NCBI RefSeq assembly: GCF_900112265.1 | Contig: NZ_FOLO01000010.1 | Span: 1-64,000, forward strand | Length of the DNA: 64,000 nt | DNA from: Pseudoalteromonas denitrificans DSM 6059 | Lineage (GTDB): Bacteria; Pseudomonadota; Gammaproteobacteria; Enterobacterales; Alteromonadaceae | Direction of reading: 5' to 3' | Part shown: piece by piece, positions 35,331 to 46,918 of the stretch | Numbering within the stretch: the first letter of the stretch is position 1 | Layout of the letters: every line of letters starts with the position of its first letter | Made by a program: the position numbers and the translations under genes | Notes under the pieces: model-generated | What the model saw: the letters and a program-made list of their open reading frames with translations, nothing else | Told to the model about the DNA's origin: nothing | Databases searched by the model: none

Positions 35331-36632
35331 ATGAAATTAAACATGCCGCTTATATTTATGAGTAAATTATCACTATTCTCAGTATTGCTATTACTGTCTG
35401 GGTATTGCTGGCAACAATATGGCATATCAGCGGTATTTTTGGTTATCTGTATACTCATGTTTTCCTCTGCTTATTTATTATATAAACAACTTGCTCGACA
35501 ACATCAAACCACCAGCAATATCATTAGAGCATTAGCCAATGGCGATGTTAGCTTAGGCTTGCCTTTACATCACCCATTACGTTCACAGTTTGATCAAGTT
35601 AGAGATCAAATGAAATCATCAAGATTTTCAGAACAAAAACAAATACAATTTTTGCAGGCTTTATTATTACATTTAGAACATGCCATTTTAGTAATCGATG
35701 ATACGGGGGAAATCATACAAAGTAACCCTGCGAGTGAAAGGTTGTTAGGGAAATTACCAAAAAACATTAAACAACATACACAGTTAGAAACTTTAATTAA
35801 TGATATGCAAAATCAAAAAAAATCCACTTTAGACTGGTATTATGGCGAGCAAAGCGATGTATTATCAGTGCATTTAAGCCAGGCACACATTCAAGATAAA
35901 CAGCTTAAAATTATCAGTATTCAATCTATCTATAACGCATTGCAGGCAAAAGAACAGCAAGCCTATAAAAGACTAACAAAGGTACTTACTCATGAAATTG
36001 CCAATTCAATTACTCCTATGGCTTCACTCGCTAATACAAGTTTAGATTTAATGCCTAAAAACTTAACTTTTAATGATGAAGAAGATAAACACGATTTAAG
36101 TTTTGCACTTCAAACCTTAGCAAATAGAAGTCAGCATTTAAGTGATTTTATTGCTAGCTTTAAGCAAATTAGTAATTTAGCATCACCCCAATTAACTTCC
36201 GTAAACTTAGCGCATATTATTGAACAAGTTATTACTTTATTTAAACAGCAAGCGACACAAAATAAAGTAAACATTTCATTCTGCTCAACACAAAATACAT
36301 TAATGATGATCGACGTATCTCAAATTGAACAAGTTTTAATTAATCTAATTAAGAATTCGTTCGAAGCAATTGAGAAAAAAGAAACTAAAAAAATTACGCT
36401 TAAATTAAAGCAAAACCACCTAAATCAGGTTTTACTCGATATTACAGATAGCGGAGATGGCATAAATGAACATGCTTCAAATATGATATTTGTGCCATTT
36501 TTTACGACTAAACAACAAGGTTCTGGTATAGGGCTTAGTTTAGCCCATCACATTATGGTACAACATGGGGGCGATTTAGCTTATATAGATAAACCAGATG
36601 TTGGCGCCTGTTTTAGATTAACCTTTAACTAA
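35331..36632 (+). CDS. Sensor histidine kinase partner of the NtrC-type regulator
   Basis: A 433-residue membrane kinase. Two N-terminal helices (about residues 10-50) leave almost no periplasmic loop, so it probably senses a signal in or at the membrane. A PAS-like segment follows (about 100-190). The H box LTHEIANSITPM holds His at about 221, and the N box NLIKNSFEAIE, G1 DSGDGI and G2 GSGIGLSLAHH complete the catalytic domain. It is three bases downstream of the regulator gene and overlaps the convergent gene end at 36629 by four bases. Envelope stress or the exported compound itself is a likely signal, by analogy with MacAB-like systems. Confidence 0.93.
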   Translation: MKLNMPLIFMSKLSLFSVLLLLSGYCWQQYGISAVFLVICILMFSSAYLLYKQLARQHQTTSNIIRALANGDVSLGLPLHHPLRSQFDQVRDQMKSSRFSEQKQIQFLQALLLHLEHAILVIDDTGEIIQSNPASERLLGKLPKNIKQHTQLETLINDMQNQKKSTLDWYYGEQSDVLSVHLSQAHIQDKQLKIISIQSIYNALQAKEQQAYKRLTKVLTHEIANSITPMASLANTSLDLMPKNLTFNDEEDKHDLSFALQTLANRSQHLSDFIASFKQISNLASPQLTSVNLAHIIEQVITLFKQQATQNKVNISFCSTQNTLMMIDVSQIEQVLINLIKNSFEAIEKKETKKITLKLKQNHLNQVLLDITDSGDGINEHASNMIFVPFFTTKQQGSGIGLSLAHHIMVQHGGDLAYIDKPDVGACFRLTFN

Positions 36633-38815
36633 TGTAAAGAATAAGGCAATTTAAAGCTCCGTATGCTTCCTTGAGAATTAGATACTACATCAAACAACAT
36701 AAATTCATTTTTTATACCTGTATTCACATTAAAGCCCACATTAGATAAACGTGCATTTGAAGGTAAAATATTATTCATCACCTTTCTTTGCCCTGTTGTT
36801 AAGTTAACCTTTTGTATTTGATAATTTTTATCATCGATATAATAAAAATTATCTGCACTGAATTCTGCATTTGTGAAATGTTTTATTTGAATATTATTAC
36901 TTATAATTTCGTCCTGTGCTGATACCAAGTTTAACTTATGCAAGGCTTGTGCTTTATAATTATAATAATATAAGACAGAACCACTTTCAGACTCTAAAGC
37001 TAAAGGGCCAGCATCTTTTACTAATCGTTTTCTACTGTTATCAACTAAATATAAACGGAACAAACTATATTCCTTACCAGATAAATAACCAAGCACAAAA
37101 GACGTGTTATCAGTAGACCAAGTAATTATTTGCTCATAAGGTTTTAACTTAATTTTTTTTATTGTTCTTTTTGAACTGACATCAATAATAAATAGGTAAT
37201 TTTGTTTATCTTTATTTATTTGAATAGCTAATTTTTTATCATCTTTTGACCAATGAATTTGATCAATGCGATCAAATTCTTGCGTTGTCAGTCTTTGTTG
37301 ATCTTTTCCTTTAGCATTTGCTAACCAAACTTCCTGAGCACCCGTTCTGTTACTAATAAATGCAAGTTGATCTGTATGATTTGAAAACTGTCCATCGTAA
37401 TCATTTGCCGTTGAGCTGACCAAACTCATATTGGTATTTTCATTTATATCATGATGTATAATATCCCTTTGCCCACGAGACTTCATATAATAAACACGAT
37501 CATTTATCGGGTTTATTACAGGTTGCCTTAAAGTTGATTTATCACTACTTACTAATAAAGGGCTCAATTTTTTCTGTTGTTGCTCAGAGTTTAAAATCGT
37601 ATACCAAAGCCCCCAGCGAGATTGCTGAATGTGTGAGAAAAGTAAAAAATTTTCAGTTCTGCTAAGTGTTAAGTGCGAAATAAAACTCTTACTTGTAAAT
37701 AGCGTTTCTGTATGTGCATGTTTAAAATCATATTTAATAACTTCACTTTTATTACCCGCTAACCCTCGAACAAAAACTAAAGTTTTTCCGTCTCGGGTAA
37801 ATATTGGTGTACGCTCTTGATAATATAAATAATCTAATTTAGGAAAGAGCTTGTAAGATTGATAAATTTCACTCTTTTCACTTCTCATTTTATGACTAAC
37901 GATGTCTATTCCTCTCAAATGAGAGCCAACCAAAGAAGCATTGTTTTTTTGACAAAAAATCATCATATTTAAAGGTTCAGACCAAGCTAAACAGCTTATA
38001 GCTTTTTCATTTCTGTATATGATGTTTTCAGTTAAGTCATCAAGTTGCTTACTAACAATACGACATTCATTTTTCAGCTTACACCGAACAAACACCACAG
38101 TTTTGCCATCGTCAGACCATTGAGGATATGCCTCTTTACTGGCATTTTTTGTAAGCTGAATCACCTCACTCGTTATTAAGTTTTTAATAAAAACATTGTC
38201 TTGTTTATCTTGGGGTGAGCTATGTATAAATGCTAGCCATTGCCCATTTTTACTTATCGCAGGCTCTCTCTCAAGACCAGGAAGAGAAGTTTCAGGCTGA
38301 GATTGTATTGGTTGCTGAGGTTTTATAGATGGTTTTGTTTGATCTGCTAATATATCTTTGCTGTATATATAGGGGATCACTAATAAAACGCCAATACATA
38401 TAAAAATTAATGAAAAATAATATTTCTTAAACTGTGAATTATTTTTTAGGTTGTTTTCTATTGGTAACCTTTGTGGAGAAACTTGGCAGCGATAACCTTT
38501 CTTAGAAATAGTCGCAAAATAAAGAGGGTTTTTAGCACTATCAGAGAAAGCCCGTCTCAACTCAAATATAGTTCGAGTCACAACTTCATCACCAACCACT
38601 AGCCCATGCCAAACTTCATCCATTAAAGTTTTACGACTTATTACCTGCCCATCATTTTCAGCCAACATAACCAGAACAGCCATAACTTTCGGCTCCAGTT
38701 TTATGACCTTTTCATCAATAAGTAGCTCACTTAATTCAGGTGAAACCAGAATGTTATTTAAATAAAAGGGTGAACTGCAAAGTTTATTTTGCAAATCAAA
38801 ACTGCTACAACCCAT
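36629..38815 (-). CDS. CadC-like one-component regulator with WD40/TolB-type sensor
   Basis: A 728-residue membrane regulator. Residues about 15-110 form an OmpR/CadC winged HTH (RKTLMDEVWHGLVVGDEVVTRTI and ATISKKGYRC). A single helix at about 130-150 (YYFSLIFICIGVLLVIPYIY) crosses the membrane. The periplasmic part (about 180-725) consists of TolB/WD40-like beta-propeller repeats such as PQWSDDGKTVVFVR and GQFSNHTDQLAFISNRTGAQ. Such proteins sense periplasmic conditions or ligands and bind DNA while membrane-bound. The target is unknown; the divergent esterase gene at 39091 is a candidate. Confidence 0.88.
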   Translation of the reverse strand: MGCSSFDLQNKLCSSPFYLNNILVSPELSELLIDEKVIKLEPKVMAVLVMLAENDGQVISRKTLMDEVWHGLVVGDEVVTRTIFELRRAFSDSAKNPLYFATISKKGYRCQVSPQRLPIENNLKNNSQFKKYYFSLIFICIGVLLVIPYIYSKDILADQTKPSIKPQQPIQSQPETSLPGLEREPAISKNGQWLAFIHSSPQDKQDNVFIKNLITSEVIQLTKNASKEAYPQWSDDGKTVVFVRCKLKNECRIVSKQLDDLTENIIYRNEKAISCLAWSEPLNMMIFCQKNNASLVGSHLRGIDIVSHKMRSEKSEIYQSYKLFPKLDYLYYQERTPIFTRDGKTLVFVRGLAGNKSEVIKYDFKHAHTETLFTSKSFISHLTLSRTENFLLFSHIQQSRWGLWYTILNSEQQQKKLSPLLVSSDKSTLRQPVINPINDRVYYMKSRGQRDIIHHDINENTNMSLVSSTANDYDGQFSNHTDQLAFISNRTGAQEVWLANAKGKDQQRLTTQEFDRIDQIHWSKDDKKLAIQINKDKQNYLFIIDVSSKRTIKKIKLKPYEQIITWSTDNTSFVLGYLSGKEYSLFRLYLVDNSRKRLVKDAGPLALESESGSVLYYYNYKAQALHKLNLVSAQDEIISNNIQIKHFTNAEFSADNFYYIDDKNYQIQKVNLTTGQRKVMNNILPSNARLSNVGFNVNTGIKNEFMLFDVVSNSQGSIRSFKLPYSLH

Positions 38816-39090
38816 TAAAAATCCTTAAAAAATATTTCCATCATAAAAACTTTATTTTTTCATCAGGTATTTTACGACTGTTTATTTCAAGATTCTAGTG
38901 GCATCAAACAACACAATAAAAAGTTAAGCCAGTAAACAAAAAAATACTGCTTTATGAATATTTGTTTGATGAATTCAACCTCTGTGGTTATTCACAATGA
39001 ATAATAATGACAGGCAACAAAACCATTTTATTCTGTTGCTTAATTAAATTAAAAATTAATCTGAAAATATAAAAACAAAAGGAAGTTAAC

Positions 39091-39975
39091 ATGAAATTAT
39101 TTTATTATCTGGCGATAGGTTTAAGTGCATTTTATTTATCGACAGCTCATGCAGGTACTGCGAAAAGTAAAAGCTTTTCTCGCATGGGCGTACAATCTTA
39201 TACCTACAGCTCAGATGTACTATCTCGTGATTATGTCATCGACATAGTGTTACCTCCGGGCTTTAACCCAGCAGATAGCACCACCAAATATCCAGTGATT
39301 TATATCCTTGACGGTTATATTCAATTTCCTATGGTCGGTTTTAACCTTTACCAAGAACAATTACCTGGAGATGATGGTGTTGGTAAAATTCCTCGTGCCA
39401 TTATTGTGGGTATTGAGCAACCTATCACTAGTTATGATTGGAAATTACGTGCACTTGATATGACGCCTACAGAAATAGAAAAAAATGGAAGTCTTATCGG
39501 CGGTGGCGCTGATAATTTTTTAACTTTTCTAAATTCTGAGTTAAAGCCGTTTATCAATTCAACTTATTCTGGAAATGAAAATGATCAAACCCTTTTAGGG
39601 CACTCATTAGGTGGTTTGTTTGGTCTGCATACCTTATTTACGCAACCTCATAGTTTTAGCCGTTATGTGATCGGTAGTCCAACAACTTGGTGGGATAATG
39701 ACTATATTTTTAGCAAAGAGCAAAACTATGCTGCATCCAACACAGATCTAAACAAAAATGTTTTTCTATTTGTTGGAAGTACAGAAACTTGTAATGCAGA
39801 TGGAGAGTTATGTGGTGTTGAAGACGTTAAAAAAATAACACGACGCCTAAAGTCCAGAAATTACGAAAACTTAATCATAAAAAGAAAAATACTGAAAAAG
39901 GAAAATCATAACTCAGTCATTGCACCAGGGTTTAATCGTGGTGTTGAGTTTGTAATGAATGCAAATAACAAATAA
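39091..39975 (+). CDS. Secreted alpha/beta-hydrolase, esterase (IroE/Fes-like)
   Basis: A 294-residue hydrolase with a signal peptide (MKLFYYLAIGLSAFYLSTAHA). The fold family is the COG2819-type esterases: an LPPGFNP entry strand, YPVIYILDGY, and nucleophile elbow GHSLGG (Ser at about 169). The acid is expected near 230 and the His in KENHNSVI near 275. Related enzymes hydrolyse siderophore esters or small acyl esters in the periplasm. A pair of Cys residues (TCNADGELCG) may form a disulfide. It is monocistronic with an AAGGAAG ribosome site. Confidence 0.85.
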   Translation: MKLFYYLAIGLSAFYLSTAHAGTAKSKSFSRMGVQSYTYSSDVLSRDYVIDIVLPPGFNPADSTTKYPVIYILDGYIQFPMVGFNLYQEQLPGDDGVGKIPRAIIVGIEQPITSYDWKLRALDMTPTEIEKNGSLIGGGADNFLTFLNSELKPFINSTYSGNENDQTLLGHSLGGLFGLHTLFTQPHSFSRYVIGSPTTWWDNDYIFSKEQNYAASNTDLNKNVFLFVGSTETCNADGELCGVEDVKKITRRLKSRNYENLIIKRKILKKENHNSVIAPGFNRGVEFVMNANNK

Positions 39976-40076
39976 CAAATAATCAATTATTTGTTATTAA
40001 TAATAAAAAACATTTAGTGGAGCAGTATTAAAGTGTAATATTGCTCCACTATGTATTCAAACCCCAGCTTATAGGA

Positions 40077-40959
40077 TTATTGATACCCTCTCACAGGAAG
40101 CACTTCTGAAATCTCATCATCTAGCAAATTTAGAACACTTTCATATCCATGTATTGGTAACCAGCCGAGTTCTTTTTGTGCCAAAGTAGAGTCATAAACA
40201 CGATCTAATGACTTAGGTAAATCCCACCCCCTACTTTCAAATGTTTCAACAAGATTTTGAGCATATTCGCGTAAAACAACATCTGCATTTTGATATAAAT
40301 TTTCACAACAACACTTATTAAATGGCGTTGGTCCTGAAATAATAAAGCGTCTGAAACCTGGCAAACGTTTTTCGACAGTACAAGCATGGGCACTGGCCAC
40401 ATCTCTCACATCAATGCCTCTCGTTAAACGATAAACAGCCATTAAATCAGCTGGCTCAGGAAAACACCGTGATATTTGGAGAATCGTCACAGGTAAATTG
40501 AAAAGATTTGATATTTTTTTCAAGGGCTTGCTCTGCTTTAATTTTTGTTTTGTGATATATCGTTTTAGGCTGAGGTACGATACTTTCATTTACCCAACCT
40601 GCGGCACCATCAGGCGTAGATGCAAAACCATAAACCGCTGTACTACTAGTGAATACAAAGTGTTTTATGCCTTGCTTTATGCCAAGCAGTGCAAGCTGTT
40701 CAGTGGCATGTGTATTTATTTCTTCAAATTCATCATCTGACACCGTTCCAACATGTGGGGCATGTAATGCTGCGGTATGAATAATCACTTCAACATCTTT
40801 CAATAATTTAGTCATAAAGTTGCTATCACGTATATCACCCACATAGTCAGCTGTTGAACATGGGATTTGGTCTACCCCTACAACTTGATGTGTTTTCATA
40901 AGCTTAATATATATCGCTCTGCCAACTCTTCCAGCAGTACCCGTAATTAATATTTTCAA
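40077..40959 (-). pseudogene. NAD-dependent epimerase/dehydratase, frameshifted
   Basis: Two overlapping frames together encode one extended short-chain dehydrogenase. The first (from ATG 40959) has the NAD-binding TGTAGRVG near the start, HTAALHAPHVG and the catalytic YHKTK (Tyr-x3-Lys). The second (to 40077) continues with NLFNLPVTILQISRCFPEP, RGIDVRDVASAH and the C-terminal SLDRVYDSTLAQKELGW. The frames meet at a run of seven A bases on the coding strand (near 40513-40519). Removing one A restores a continuous reading frame of about 293 residues. It is therefore a recent frameshift, a sequencing error, or a gene rescued by slippage. Confidence 0.8.
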
Positions 40960-41045
40960 TTTAGCAGCCTGTTATGTATTCAATAAATAACTTTAAGAAT
41001 GTATTAAAGTTAAAACCAATTTTAAAATATACAAAACATTAAACC

Positions 41046-41106
41046 AACTGCTAGGCTAAATAATCCACAAAAAAACGAACTTTCGGTGATAAGTGTCGAT
41101 GCTCTT
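41046..41106 (-). pseudogene. Remnant of a LysR-type regulator gene (3' end)
   Basis: This short stretch encodes RHLSPKVRFFVDYLA followed by TAG on the minus strand. It closely matches the end of the intact LysR gene at 44683 (DNA 44709-44770, protein RHLSPKVRLLVDYLAQ). Similarity stops abruptly upstream at about 41103. It lies upstream of the frameshifted epimerase, in a 323-bp intergenic region (40960-41282) that otherwise holds only AT-rich sequence and the promoter of the next gene. A LysR gene was probably deleted here. Confidence 0.7.
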
Positions 41107-41282
41107 TTTATATTTATTGCAGTCTAATTCAATCTCCAAATATAGTCGGTAGCTTTATTTTCGCCTAAAAACAAAGCGCTACATCTATCAAAAATCTATT
41201 TCTACAAATAATATATTTTTGATAAGACCTTTTAGAGCTAAATTTCATATTGTGTCAGTAATTTAAAAACAAGGAGTTACCT

Positions 41283-42731
41283 ATGAAGGTTAACCTAGCA
41301 GGCTATTTACTAAAATTTGTATTTTCTTACATCATATTGTTCACAATCCCCATATCAACGGCTTGGGCTGGAGAAGTTGAAAATTTTATAACTAAACTTA
41401 AAACACACTATCAAAAAGCACCTTCACTTGAGGTTTTTTCTCTAGACTATCACTACTTAGGTGTAAGCCACTATCAAGATTGGGATTATCAAGCACCGCA
41501 AAGATATATGGCACTGAGAATGGTTGAAATTGATCTATCAAAAGAGCAATTTTTCGAAAATGATATACATCATTTTTCTGGTGGTCGAACATTTAATAGG
41601 ATTCAATTTCAAAACGATAAGCACAGTTTGTTTTATGATAAAAATGGAATCGCTTTGGGTAAACGTATTATTAAGCAAAGTATGGATAGCTTTCAGGAAA
41701 TCAAAGGACACATTTTCATGAATATCGATTTTCTAGCTATAAAACCATTACTTGAAGAACAAAATATTACAGCAACCATCAAACTTCACCATGACAAAAT
41801 ACGAGGTAAAGTGATGTTGTCACACAAAACCTCTGATAACAGTGAAATTGATTATGTGTTTAGTGATAATTCGTTGCAACTGATATCAATAAACAACAAG
41901 TCACAACTAAAGATCTATGTTTATGATGACTATCAAACCACCAAAGGCATAACCTTTGCCAGATCTATTTTGAAATATTATGGAGGTGCAATTAACCCTA
42001 CCTTTATACATAGAATTAACCAATTAAACATACTTGAAAAAATTGAACCTACGAGATTTCAAATTCCAAAAGAATTTGGCCCCATCATTCCAAAAAATGA
42101 CAAAACATTAGTATCAGAGAAAATTGCACCCGATCTTTATCTCGTGACAGATGCATCAGCCAGTCGCAATGTATTATTTAAAATAAATGATGCTGAAATT
42201 ATGGTTTTTGGTGCTCCTGTTAGTCCTGAATTAGCAGAGCAAACGATCAAGCTAATTCTTAATCAGTTCCCAAACAAAAAAATCACCTCTGTCTATGTAA
42301 CCCACCCCCACAGTGATCATATTGCAGGTCTGCTTGCTTATACCAAACGAGGTATAGTGATCCGTGCCGATGCGTATAGTATCTCTGCAATAAAAGCCTA
42401 TCCTCTTTTTTCTAAAGATATTTCAACATTCAAGTTCCAAACCATTAAACATAATCAAGTAATTGATGGTGTACACTTTTATGTTTTGGAAAACTCGCAT
42501 TCTAAAAGACAAAGTTTTGTTCATTTCAAGAACGCAGGGATCATTTATCAGGCAGATTTTCTTGAAGTTGCTTTTGATAATTCTATTGCCAAGGTAATAC
42601 CAAATTTCACCAAAACTTTTATTGATTTCATTCGAGGTAAGTCACTTAACTTCAGTCGAATAGTCGGTCACCACCGCAATAACAATATTTCAGTTGAAGT
42701 TATGAATAAAACCTATGATGCTATTTTGTAA
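41283..42731 (+). CDS. Secreted metallo-beta-lactamase-fold hydrolase
   Basis: A 482-residue exported protein. The signal peptide is about residues 1-30 (ending PISTAWAGE). The N-terminal half (30-270) is an unrecognised beta-rich region. The C-terminal half (275-480) is a metallo-beta-lactamase fold with the metal motif THPHSDHIAGL at about residues 341-351; further ligands are expected in NSHSKRQ, in QADF and at the GHH near 462. Substrates in this superfamily vary widely (lactams, lactones, thioesters, phosphoesters), so the reaction is unknown. The ribosome site is AAGGAG before ATG 41283. A convergent CadC-like regulator gene follows after 27 bp. Confidence 0.85.
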   Translation: MKVNLAGYLLKFVFSYIILFTIPISTAWAGEVENFITKLKTHYQKAPSLEVFSLDYHYLGVSHYQDWDYQAPQRYMALRMVEIDLSKEQFFENDIHHFSGGRTFNRIQFQNDKHSLFYDKNGIALGKRIIKQSMDSFQEIKGHIFMNIDFLAIKPLLEEQNITATIKLHHDKIRGKVMLSHKTSDNSEIDYVFSDNSLQLISINNKSQLKIYVYDDYQTTKGITFARSILKYYGGAINPTFIHRINQLNILEKIEPTRFQIPKEFGPIIPKNDKTLVSEKIAPDLYLVTDASASRNVLFKINDAEIMVFGAPVSPELAEQTIKLILNQFPNKKITSVYVTHPHSDHIAGLLAYTKRGIVIRADAYSISAIKAYPLFSKDISTFKFQTIKHNQVIDGVHFYVLENSHSKRQSFVHFKNAGIIYQADFLEVAFDNSIAKVIPNFTKTFIDFIRGKSLNFSRIVGHHRNNNISVEVMNKTYDAIL

Positions 42732-42758
42732 TAGTAGAATACCTTGTAAAAGATTCAT

Positions 42759-44615
42759 TTAAGGGTTTAGTGTACGCAATTTTATTTCATTATCGCTTCG
42801 CCATTTTGCTGTGGCGTTGTCATCAATGAACTGAGAATAAAAATCACAATTTATTTGTAGGCTACATAAAAGCAGCGCAACATCTAAACTCAGCGATCTA
42901 TTTCCTGCAAGCTGCGCTTGTTCAAAGGTTCGAAGAGCGAAGCTGATCATCTTCTTTGTTTGCTGTTTAGCTTGTGCCATTAAGGTTTTGAGATAAGAAT
43001 TATTGCTATTGTCTGAGGTCACACTATCAATTAAAGCTTGGGCCTCAACCAATCGATTTTGTGTTATGTAATATTGCATTAATTGTCTTCGACTTGACTC
43101 TGCAGCCCAATGCTCAGGTGTTAAGGCTGTAAGTTTAAGAACTTGCTTTAGGTGAGGCTCTTTTTCCGATAGCGCTTTAGCGAAAGTTGCATACCGATAA
43201 GATATCAAAGCAAAGTGATACTTGGGTAACTGGTAAGCATTCATTTTTTTCTCAGCCTGTTGTAGATAAAGATCTCTATCACCATCATTCTGGTAATTAT
43301 GTGCTAACACAGCTAAATAAATGAGCGCTTCTATCTCACCAAGCTTATTATTGGCACCATAAGCAAGCTGCGCAGATGTTAGTAAACTGGTTTTAATTGC
43401 AGGGTAATTTTTATGCTGATGATCTAACCAAGATTGATAGTACCAAGCATGTGCTAGGTGCTTTAAGTCGTTTATTTTTTCAAATTGAACCATTGCTAAT
43501 TTCAGCTTCTGAGAGCTTAAATCATACAACTTTTTTCGTGTTAGTATTTTACTTTGATAAAGCAGTGCTCTGCCCATATGTTGAGGTTTATTTTGAAACT
43601 GAGCGAGACTGAATAGTTTATCGGCCATAATCATGGCTTTTTCGAGTTCATCCGTTTTAAGGTAAACAATGCTCAGTTGTTGCAAAATATTAAGATCATT
43701 AGGCGATGCTTGATGAATAATAGACAACTTAGCCTGCTGCAGCTCAGGTGATTGAGGTTTATTTATTAAATCATATATAACGTCTTGTTTTAAATGTTGC
43801 AGTAGTTGTTTAATAACGTCTTGTTTTGATAAACCGGATATGAGGCCTTCCCACTCTAAATAAGGTCCTTTTAACATAAAGTCTAAATAGATATATTTTT
43901 TATAGGTTCGAATGTAACCTGTTAATATAAAGGGATGAATATTCGATAGTTTTGAGTATTCAACCTCTGAGTTATCTTCGAACAACTCAGTATCAAGGCC
44001 TTTTAACGCCGTAAAATCAAAGTCAGCATTATCTTCAAGCATAATACTTTCATCTTTAGATATGGCTTTACCATCACGGTTTGTCATTGGAATATAAGCC
44101 AATTTAATAATTGCTTCTGGCTTTTTTTGCACAACCTCATTTTGGAAATAAATAGCAACTACCGTGATACAAATAATGCAAACTAACATAGCAAGTTGCC
44201 AAAAAAGTCGTTTTTTAGTCGATATTGAGCTAGCAGGTTGTAGTACTGAGCCAACTAGCTTTTGTGAATGAGGGCTGTTTTGTAAATTCAGGTTGCTTGA
44301 TAAATTTTCAGTTTCATTTAGTACAACTTCAGTGGTTAGCTGCCATTGATAACCGCGTTTTGGAAAAGTCTTAATAGAATCGTTACCAAACAAGCTTCTT
44401 AAGTTACTAATGTTTTGAAAAACAACTTGTTCAGATACTATTTTATCTTGCCAAACATGGGATAAAATATCTTCTTTATTTAAAACAGTATCAAGCTGTT
44501 CAAGCAATACAGCTAATACTTTGGCTTCAGTATGGCGAATGGCTTGTGCCTCATCATGACGGGTCAATAACAAACTTACACTGTCAAATTCAAATTCATT
44601 AAATCTATAACGCAT
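42759..44615 (-). CDS. CadC-like one-component regulator with TPR sensor
   Basis: A 618-residue protein. Residues 1-95 are an OmpR/CadC winged HTH (NKEDILSHVWQDKIVSEQVV, then FPKRGYQWQL). A transmembrane helix is at about 137-157 (LFWQLAMLVCIICITVVAIY). The periplasmic region has helical TPR-like repeats (about 300-560; for example PNDLNILQQLSIVYLKTDEL). This matches the CadC-TPR regulators frequent in Alteromonadales. It shares a convergent end with the metallo-beta-lactamase-fold gene, and its target is unknown. Confidence 0.87.
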   Translation of the reverse strand: MRYRFNEFEFDSVSLLLTRHDEAQAIRHTEAKVLAVLLEQLDTVLNKEDILSHVWQDKIVSEQVVFQNISNLRSLFGNDSIKTFPKRGYQWQLTTEVVLNETENLSSNLNLQNSPHSQKLVGSVLQPASSISTKKRLFWQLAMLVCIICITVVAIYFQNEVVQKKPEAIIKLAYIPMTNRDGKAISKDESIMLEDNADFDFTALKGLDTELFEDNSEVEYSKLSNIHPFILTGYIRTYKKYIYLDFMLKGPYLEWEGLISGLSKQDVIKQLLQHLKQDVIYDLINKPQSPELQQAKLSIIHQASPNDLNILQQLSIVYLKTDELEKAMIMADKLFSLAQFQNKPQHMGRALLYQSKILTRKKLYDLSSQKLKLAMVQFEKINDLKHLAHAWYYQSWLDHQHKNYPAIKTSLLTSAQLAYGANNKLGEIEALIYLAVLAHNYQNDGDRDLYLQQAEKKMNAYQLPKYHFALISYRYATFAKALSEKEPHLKQVLKLTALTPEHWAAESSRRQLMQYYITQNRLVEAQALIDSVTSDNSNNSYLKTLMAQAKQQTKKMISFALRTFEQAQLAGNRSLSLDVALLLCSLQINCDFYSQFIDDNATAKWRSDNEIKLRTLNP

Positions 44616-44682
44616 TATTTTATTATGTGTCTTACATTATTGGTATTTTTTACTACACCTTAACTTATTAACACTTAAAAAG

Positions 44683-45579
44683 TTACTGATTTGTTGTTAA
44701 AGACTCACCGAGTTGCTGGGCTAAATAATCCACCAACAAGCGAACTTTCGGTGATAAGTGTCGATTCTGTGGATACAGTGCCCAAATACCTTCTTCTGGT
44801 TCTTGGTAGTTTTCTAAAATTGAAACCAGATCACCAGATTTAAAATCTTCACTAATGTAATAATCAGGCAGTTTTATCAGACCTATGCCTTTAATTGCGG
44901 CATCTCTTAAGCCATAACCACTATTACAAGTCAGAGAGCCTGATACACGTATTGACTTTTCTTTACCTGACTCAATAAAACGCCAATGATCTGTATTACC
45001 TACTAAGCAATTATGTTGTTTTAATTCGGCTAGAGAATGGGGTATACCAAATTTTTCAAGGTAATGTGGTGATGCACATACATACTGGGTTCTATGAGTT
45101 AAACGTTTAGCCATCATGCTTGAGTCACCTAATTTACCTAGACGTACCGCTAAATCATATCCTCCCTCGACTAAGTCTACCGTTTGATTGGATAATACAA
45201 CGGTTACTTCTACTTCTGGATACAACACCATAAAATTGATCACTAGAGGCATGATATATTTTTCGCCATAGGTTACTGGTGCAGTAAGTTTAACTAAACC
45301 TTGCGGTGTATTTCTTAAATTACCCACGGCACGTTCAGCGTCTGCTAAACCTGTCATTAATTGGCGGCAATGTTGATAATAAACAGAGCCTTCTTCAGTA
45401 AGAGATACTTTACGAGTGGTTCTATAAAATAACTTAGTATTAAGACGATTTTCTAATGCACTTACTTGACGACTCACTTGTGCTGTTGATATGCCTAATA
45501 TTTTAGAGGCCCCTGTAAAGCTAGATGTTTGTGCCACAGATACAAATTCTGATACACCTTCCCATAAAAACATAAGCAT
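44683..45579 (-). CDS. LysR-family regulator of the formaldehyde genes
   Basis: A 298-residue LysR-type regulator. The N-terminal HTH is SSFTGASKILGISTAQVSRQ (about 20-40), then the wing FYRTTRKVSLTEEG. The LysR substrate-binding domain covers about 90-295. It is divergent from the S-(hydroxymethyl)glutathione dehydrogenase gene, the same arrangement as in many gammaproteobacteria where this LysR protein activates adhC-fghA in response to formaldehyde or a glutathione adduct. The 208-bp divergent spacer should hold its binding site. A degraded copy of its 3' end lies at 41046-41106. Confidence 0.92.
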   Translation of the reverse strand: MLMFLWEGVSEFVSVAQTSSFTGASKILGISTAQVSRQVSALENRLNTKLFYRTTRKVSLTEEGSVYYQHCRQLMTGLADAERAVGNLRNTPQGLVKLTAPVTYGEKYIMPLVINFMVLYPEVEVTVVLSNQTVDLVEGGYDLAVRLGKLGDSSMMAKRLTHRTQYVCASPHYLEKFGIPHSLAELKQHNCLVGNTDHWRFIESGKEKSIRVSGSLTCNSGYGLRDAAIKGIGLIKLPDYYISEDFKSGDLVSILENYQEPEEGIWALYPQNRHLSPKVRLLVDYLAQQLGESLTTNQ

Positions 45580-45760
45580 CCAAAACAGTATTTTTCATAT
45601 TATTACTATATGGTAAAAGTAATTTGCTATTTAAGCCAATTATCATTTAATGAGAAATAAAATAGAATTCACTTCATCAAAATAAATAACACAAATGATT
45701 CGTCGTTATTTACATTAACTTCTACAGTAATACGCAGGAAGTTAAATCATTAAATTTTAG

Positions 45761-46918
<1,158 letters not shown>

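Noticed and set aside
40077..40959. Programmed -1 frameshift in the epimerase
   Set aside because: Joining the halves requires skipping one base (+1) or losing one A, not a -1 shift, and no stimulating stem-loop is evident; an indel is simpler.
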